A DNA stretch of 33,162 nucleotides from an uncultured Clostridia bacterium (GTDB lineage: Bacteria; Bacillota; Clostridia; Christensenellales; UBA1242), in NCBI GenBank assembly GCA_930979925.1, contig CAKNIB010000011.1, forward strand, positions 1-33,162, in the 5' to 3' direction. Of the stretch, positions 29,673-33,162 are shown piece after piece; positions within the stretch are counted from its first letter, which is position 1; every line of letters starts with the position of its first letter. A program made the translations under genes and the position numbers. The notes under the pieces are model-generated. The model ran no database searches and was not told the origin of the DNA. It saw only the letters and a program-made list of their open reading frames with translations.

Positions 29673-29945
29673 TTGAAAATCACTGACGTAAGAATTAGAC
29701 TCAAAGACGAATCAAAATTAAAAGGAGTTGCTTCTATCACTATCGACGAATGTTTTGTAATCCACGATATTAAAGTGATTGAAGGAAAGGACGGTCTTTT
29801 CATTTCAATGCCAAGCAAGAAGACTGCAAATGGCGAACATAAAGACATTGCTCACCCAATCAACACAGAGACAAGAGAAGCAATCAAGAACGCAGTACTT
29901 GAGGCTTACAATAAAGCTTTAGAAGAAAAGTCAAGCGAAGAATAA
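29673..29945 (+). CDS. spoVG: SpoVG, site-specific DNA/RNA-binding regulator
   Basis: Small conserved regulator first known from stage V sporulation and asymmetric septation; in other Gram-positives it binds nucleic acid and modulates many genes. 90 residues, normal. The sequence follows the family closely: [54 protein letters not shown]. The start is TTG 29673, placed by AGGAAGG nine bases upstream and by alignment to the family start; an upstream TTG at 29634 adds 13 unsupported residues. It is monocistronic, with its own promoter and a strong terminator. The C-terminal tail is short and acidic. Divergent from the hydrolase-murF pair. Confidence 0.97.
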   Translation: MKITDVRIRLKDESKLKGVASITIDECFVIHDIKVIEGKDGLFISMPSKKTANGEHKDIAHPINTETREAIKNAVLEAYNKALEEKSSEE

Positions 29946-29953
29946 CAAAAAAT

Positions 29954-29980
29954 GAGGTCTACTAAAAGACCTCTTTTTTT
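29954..29980. terminator. Bidirectional terminator after spoVG
   Basis: GAGGTCT/AGACCTC perfect 7-bp stem, 6-base loop, seven T on the plus strand and six on the minus side. It serves spoVG and the convergent XRE gene. Confidence 0.93.
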
Positions 29981-29987
29981 GTAAATT

Positions 29988-30221
29988 TTAAAGTTCGGAA
30001 TTTTTTATGTCATTATCATTAAAAAACTCGGATAAAGTCAAATCAAACGCTTTTAAAAGTTTTAATATGCTCATCATATTTGCGTCTTTATTTTTACCTT
30101 TTGCTAAATCTTGGATACATTTTGGCGATAGACCACTTTTGCGAGATAGATAGTAAATACTTACTCCCCTTTCTTGCATTATTTGTTTTATTCTCCTGCC
30201 AACCGCTTCCATTATGTACAT
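29988..30221 (-). CDS. Small XRE-family helix-turn-helix regulator
   Basis: 77 residues with one HTH_3 domain: VGRRIKQIMQERGVSIYYLSRKSGLSPKCIQDLAKGK, then MMSILKLLKAFDLTLSEFF. The recognition helix is SPKCIQDLAKG. The form resembles the short SinR/Cro-like proteins common in clostridia. ATG 30221 has AGGAGG six bases upstream and is preferred to the internal ATG at residue 4. It stands alone between the terminator shared with spoVG and the end of ypeB. An inverted repeat upstream (30273-30289) could be its operator. It is not similar to the other XRE protein (13521-13727) beyond the fold. Targets unknown. Confidence 0.9.
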   Translation of the reverse strand: MYIMEAVGRRIKQIMQERGVSIYYLSRKSGLSPKCIQDLAKGKNKDANMMSILKLLKAFDLTLSEFFNDNDIKNSEL

Positions 30222-30272
30222 TTTGCACCTCCTGGAAGCAATATATCACAAAAATTATCTTAATTTTTTAAA

Positions 30273-30289
30273 ACTGACTAACAATCAGT
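30273..30289. promoter_or_regulatory. Inverted repeat between ypeB and the XRE gene
   Basis: ACTGA and TCAGT arms separated by seven bases. It may be an operator of the XRE gene or a weak terminator for ypeB (four T follow on the minus strand). The evidence does not decide. Confidence 0.35.
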
Positions 30290-30318
30290 GAAATTTAAAT
30301 AATTTTTTTGCTTTTTAT

Positions 30319-31800
30319 TTACATTAGCAGGTTGCCATTGTCAGTCTCTATAACTTTGAGTACATTCTCCATTGTCCCTGACTGAGCATTAAAGTAAAAG
30401 TAATAGGTGTTTCCGCCATTTTTGCCTTCTACCTCCACGCAAACAACTTCTCTATTGTAGTCAAGTGGAGAAAGCACAAGGCGAGATGAAACAATTGTAA
30501 ACTTTTCTGGAACTTTTGCCTCTGCCTCTTTAAGAGTAAGAGTACCAGCGCTTAAAGTTCTATCTGTATGGTTTGTAAAATATGAGGTAGCATCATAACC
30601 TACAATACTTCCACTGACAAGGTTTACTTTGACTTTTACAAGGTCGGGATAAAGCACAATCCCCTGACTTTTTGGTGCAATGTTTAAATAAACATCCTTA
30701 TCTATAGAGTCAGACCACACAACCTCGCCATCCTCTATGCCATTTTGCGAGGCAAAGTCTAAAGCTAAGGTCTTAGCAGAGGCAAGGTCAACGGTTGTTT
30801 CGCCGTCCGCGCCTGCTCCGCTAATCGTAAGAATATGTCCGCCTATTTTTGTTACCTGCACATAAAGCATTTCATCATTTGAGCCGGTCACGCGGAAATT
30901 ATAGGTCTCAAAGCGACCTTTTGTCTCCCCTTCATACTCAACATTTGTTGCACTCTTGAAATATTTTTCAACATTTTGCATGGCCTCGGTCTTAGTAACC
31001 TTGTCGCCACTAAGCCCTTTGACCGTGCTGTTTACAACCGAGTCAGAGAACGGTCCATCATAAATCATAGTTGGATACTCAACGTCGTTGTCCTTGAGTG
31101 AAGATAATGACCTAGAAAAATCATTGGAATTTGTATCAATATCCATACTTGCATCTAAAATTGAGTAGCCTTTATCGCTTTGAAGTTTCTTTGCAAACTC
31201 ATTTAGTTGATATTTTAGGCTGGATACTGACTGCTCTATCTCTTCAAGAGAGGAAATCTCTTCGCTTGTCAAACTCTCGCCATTTGCAAGTTTGTCGGCA
31301 AGCGTTGAGGTGTAGCCCGAAATTTGGTTGACCATCTTAACCGTTTCGTCAATGTCACTTTGTGAAAAAGGAAGACTAGAAACCGCAATCTCTGCTTCGC
31401 TAGCGTTTTTTGATGCCTCAAGTAAAATCTTCCTTTGATAGCTAGAAGAGGTCGCGTTTAATGTCTTTGAGACTTTGGTCTCAAGATTATTTACGCTATC
31501 AAGCAGACTATAAAAGTTAGATTGATAGACATTTTCAAGGTTTGTCTTATATTCCATTGCCTTGCTGTCAGTTATTGCAAAACCTATTCCAAAGCCAATA
31601 GTTGATACCGCAAGCAAAGCGGTGGCTATAGACAGACCTGTGATAATTTTGTTCTGTTTTGATATTTTTTTGTCCTTTTTTTGCGATATTTTGTGCGTTT
31701 TACTCGAATTTTCTGTATTTTCTGATTTTAAAACGCTGTTTTCTATTTCTTGCTCGCGCAATTTATCGCTCTTCTTTTTAGCTTCTAAAATGTCACTCAT
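30319..31800 (-). CDS. ypeB: Germination protein YpeB
   Basis: Partner that stabilises and localises the cortex-lytic enzyme SleB in the spore. 493 residues. A charged cytoplasmic N-terminus of about 50 residues is longer than usual. It is followed by one membrane segment (about 52-76), a helical region (80-230), and three PepSY-type domains in the C-terminal half (e.g. KTEAMQNVEKYF, LASAKTLALDFASQNG and LKEAEAKVPEKF mark their starts). AAGGAGGGG precedes the ATG. It begins nine bases after the sleB stop, the standard sleB-ypeB pairing, and is last in a spoIIR-sleB-ypeB run. In Bacillus the pair is made in the forespore under sigma-G (family knowledge). Confidence 0.95.
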   Translation of the reverse strand: MSDILEAKKKSDKLREQEIENSVLKSENTENSSKTHKISQKKDKKISKQNKIITGLSIATALLAVSTIGFGIGFAITDSKAMEYKTNLENVYQSNFYSLLDSVNNLETKVSKTLNATSSSYQRKILLEASKNASEAEIAVSSLPFSQSDIDETVKMVNQISGYTSTLADKLANGESLTSEEISSLEEIEQSVSSLKYQLNEFAKKLQSDKGYSILDASMDIDTNSNDFSRSLSSLKDNDVEYPTMIYDGPFSDSVVNSTVKGLSGDKVTKTEAMQNVEKYFKSATNVEYEGETKGRFETYNFRVTGSNDEMLYVQVTKIGGHILTISGAGADGETTVDLASAKTLALDFASQNGIEDGEVVWSDSIDKDVYLNIAPKSQGIVLYPDLVKVKVNLVSGSIVGYDATSYFTNHTDRTLSAGTLTLKEAEAKVPEKFTIVSSRLVLSPLDYNREVVCVEVEGKNGGNTYYFYFNAQSGTMENVLKVIETDNGNLLM

Positions 31801-31809
31801 AACCCCTCC

Positions 31810-32493
31810 TTATAAGCAGAAGACATGGTTACCTATTGTAACTACTGTCTGTCTTGACCATATCCATGAGCTAGTTGCTGTCGCTGGATTGTAATAATAA
31901 ATGCAACCATATGTAGGGTCCCAGCCGTTTAGCGCGTCTTGTGCTGCCTTATAGGCTGTGGAATTTGGTGTTAAATTAATCTGTCCATCAGTAACTGCAG
32001 TAAAGGCGCCCTTCTGGTAGATAACACCTGAGATAGTGTTTGGAAAGGATGGATTTTTAACGCGGTTTAATATAACCGCGGCTACTGCCACCTGCCCGGT
32101 GTAAGGCTCACCTCTTGCCTCTGCATAGACGCACTTTGCAAGTAAATATAAGTCACTTGAAGACTGAGAAGACGCCGAGCTTGATAGCGTCATACCTAGA
32201 GCTGCTGCCGTTTTAGGTCCTACAATGCCATCCATAGCCAGTCCGTTTTTCTGCTGAAAGTATCGCACTGCTGCCCTAGTCTGCGAGCCATATATGCCGT
32301 CAACGGCGCCGTTATAATATCCCCACCTTTTTAGTTTTGTTTGGATTGTTCTATTCTCAGCTGTCGTGGTGGCTGCATCTGAGACAAGCTCTTTATCTCT
32401 TAAATCAATTATCTTTGGCTTAGTCAAGTTAAGCCCGGTAAAAGCAAAAGCTATTACAAAGACAAATGATAAGATAACTAATAGTTTTTTCAT
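31810..32493 (-). CDS. sleB: Spore cortex-lytic enzyme SleB
   Basis: Lytic transglycosylase that degrades cortex peptidoglycan during germination. 227 residues, somewhat short. Signal peptide at 1-22, then a peptidoglycan-binding domain (about 48-100: IQTKLKRWGYYNGAVDG, QTRAAVRYFQQKNGL, DGIVGPKTAAAL), a Ser-rich linker (102-114), and the Hydrolase_2 domain with LAKCVYAEARGEPYTGQVAVAAVILNR split over residues 118-144; the catalytic Glu is most likely E125. It sits between spoIIR and ypeB with gaps of only eight and nine bases, and GGAGG precedes the start. SleB rather than the vegetative CwlJ-like enzymes is indicated by the binding domain and the ypeB neighbour. Confidence 0.95.
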   Translation of the reverse strand: MKKLLVILSFVFVIAFAFTGLNLTKPKIIDLRDKELVSDAATTTAENRTIQTKLKRWGYYNGAVDGIYGSQTRAAVRYFQQKNGLAMDGIVGPKTAAALGMTLSSSASSQSSSDLYLLAKCVYAEARGEPYTGQVAVAAVILNRVKNPSFPNTISGVIYQKGAFTAVTDGQINLTPNSTAYKAAQDALNGWDPTYGCIYYYNPATATSSWIWSRQTVVTIGNHVFCL

Positions 32494-32501
32494 TTTTCCT
32501 C

Positions 32502-33020
32502 CTATATTACACTATTAATTATCTCCCAAATTTTCGAAATATATACAATATTGTCGGAATTTTCTGTTTTTGTGAAGCAAAAAGCAGGAAAAACAATGCA
32601 CCACCAGTTGTTACCCTCGCCACTGCCAAGCTCTAAAATGAGTGCATCATAGTACCCCTCTTCTAGCGTTACATTCTCATAAGTTCTAGTTGGGAAGTAC
32701 TCATTTGCAAGCTTTGCGTTAGACGAATATGTAAACCCATTCTCTTTTAAAACGCCGTCAGCCACTTTCTCAATAAAAGTAAAGTTCTCAGCAACCACCT
32801 CTTTAGCCTCTTCAAAAGTTGTTATTTCACTTAAAATAGGAATAAGTGCCTCAACGATGGCATCCTTGACCTCATATTTGACATTTTGGTCAATGGTTGA
32901 GTTTGAGTTAGCACGGATATGTATTCTTAAATATTCCACTTCGGTTGTGGTCTTAAAAGGGCAAAAGAGCAAAATAGCTACAATGCCTATGGCTGACAAA
33001 ATTCCTATCAAATATTTCAT
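32502..33020 (-). CDS. spoIIR: SpoIIR, forespore signal for sigma-E activation
   Basis: Secreted forespore protein that triggers SpoIIGA to cleave pro-sigma-E in the mother cell; both partners are encoded in this window. 172 residues, slightly short of the Bacillus protein. N-terminal signal/anchor segment (3-22), then the family motifs: YLRIHIRANSNSTIDQNVK, DAIVEAL, YFPTRTYENVTLEEGYYDAL and LGSGEGNNWWCIVFPAFCF, the last split over residues 131-149. The ATG has a GAGG upstream. It is first in spoIIR-sleB-ypeB; the upstream gene ends at the terminator at 33077-33108. No convincing sigma-F promoter could be recognised in the short gap. Confidence 0.95.
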   Translation of the reverse strand: MKYLIGILSAIGIVAILLFCPFKTTTEVEYLRIHIRANSNSTIDQNVKYEVKDAIVEALIPILSEITTFEEAKEVVAENFTFIEKVADGVLKENGFTYSSNAKLANEYFPTRTYENVTLEEGYYDALILELGSGEGNNWWCIVFPAFCFTKTENSDNIVYISKIWEIINSVI

Positions 33021-33076
33021 AATTATCCTCGCTTAATAGAATAATTGACATAATTTATAGCGAAAAACGGTAAAAA

Positions 33077-33108
33077 TATAAAAAAATAGGTCATTTTTTG
33101 ACCTATTT
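33077..33108 (-). terminator. Terminator of the gene at the right edge
   Basis: AAATAGGTCA (33084-33093) pairs with TGACCTATTT (33099-33108), 10 bp perfect, and is followed by seven T on the minus strand. It separates the right-edge gene from spoIIR. Confidence 0.9.
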
Positions 33109-33121
33109 GTGCCTTAGGCAC
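33109..33121. repeat. Third copy of the GTGCCTTAGGCAC palindrome
   Basis: Identical to the 13-base palindrome in both 83-bp repeats (8091-8103 and 8267-8279), 25 kb away. The surrounding bases are not related. Confidence 0.7.
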
Positions 33122-33135
33122 TTACTATCGTTGAG

Positions 33136-33162
33136 TTAATCCATAACCTCAAGTCTTTCTGT
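33136..33162 (-). CDS. C-terminal end of an unknown gene (5' beyond window)
   Basis: A frame entering from the right edge ends in ERLEVMD and a TAA at 33136-33138, 28 bases before the terminator hairpin. Eight residues only; a second frame is also open for a few codons. No assignment possible. Confidence 0.35.
   Translation of the reverse strand, partial: TERLEVMD

Overview
The window comes from an AT-rich, low-GC, endospore-forming bacterium of Clostridia type. The evidence is the sporulation set (sigE, sigG, spoIIGA, spoIIR, sleB, ypeB, spoVG), a DNPR motif in MurE that points to meso-diaminopimelate peptidoglycan, strong AGGAGG-type ribosome binding sites, and sigma-A promoters close to consensus. 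Species cannot be fixed from sequence alone; an uncultured gut clostridial lineage is my inference. Almost every gene is on the minus strand. The only plus-strand genes are spoVG, a small XRE regulator and a partial CDS at the left edge.

Layout, left to right (most transcription runs right to left). 1-2107: end of an unknown plus-strand gene, a shared terminator, then overlapping sepF-lspA-rluD. 2213-2752: a WG-repeat protein. 3003-9843: the str operon rpsL-rpsG-fusA-tuf, with three tandem paralogues of unknown family between fusA and tuf, a repeat-rich 440-bp gap between rpsG and fusA, and a long structured leader (or small RNA) with a consensus promoter and a terminator ahead of rpsL. 9977-13727: a broken BspA-type fragment, a cloverleaf repeat, sigG, sigE and spoIIGA (with a promoter whose -35 and -10 are 22 bp apart, as in Bacillus spoIIG), a second BspA fragment and an XRE regulator. 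13911-28810: the division and cell-wall cluster, read from the right as murF, ddl, murE, mraY, murD, ftsW, then an inserted BspA-like surface gene, then murA, divIB/ftsQ, ftsA, ftsZ. murG and murC are not here. 28811-33162: an alpha/beta hydrolase coupled to murF, divergent spoVG, an XRE regulator, the spoIIR-sleB-ypeB operon, and the tail of a further gene.

How the parts fit: MurA, D, E, F, Ddl and MraY make the peptidoglycan precursors. FtsZ, FtsA, SepF, DivIB and FtsW use them at the septum. The cluster runs into spoIIGA-sigE-sigG, so division and sporulation genes are neighbours; SpoIIR made in the forespore would trigger SpoIIGA to process pro-sigma-E.

The most unusual content lies between the genes. 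(1) Three copies of a ~120-bp cloverleaf element, each with a closing stem and three arms, carry compensatory base changes. (2) A promoter upstream of the BspA-like surface gene has nine G in its 17-bp spacer, the architecture of a phase-variable promoter. (3) A GC-rich multi-helix segment abuts cloverleaf copy 2. (4) The fusA-rpsG gap holds a perfect 83-bp direct repeat, a decayed relative and a 129-bp element with 18-bp inverted ends. (5) A hairpin overlaps the start codon of mraY and is followed by eight T. No tRNA, rRNA, CRISPR array or transposase gene was seen.
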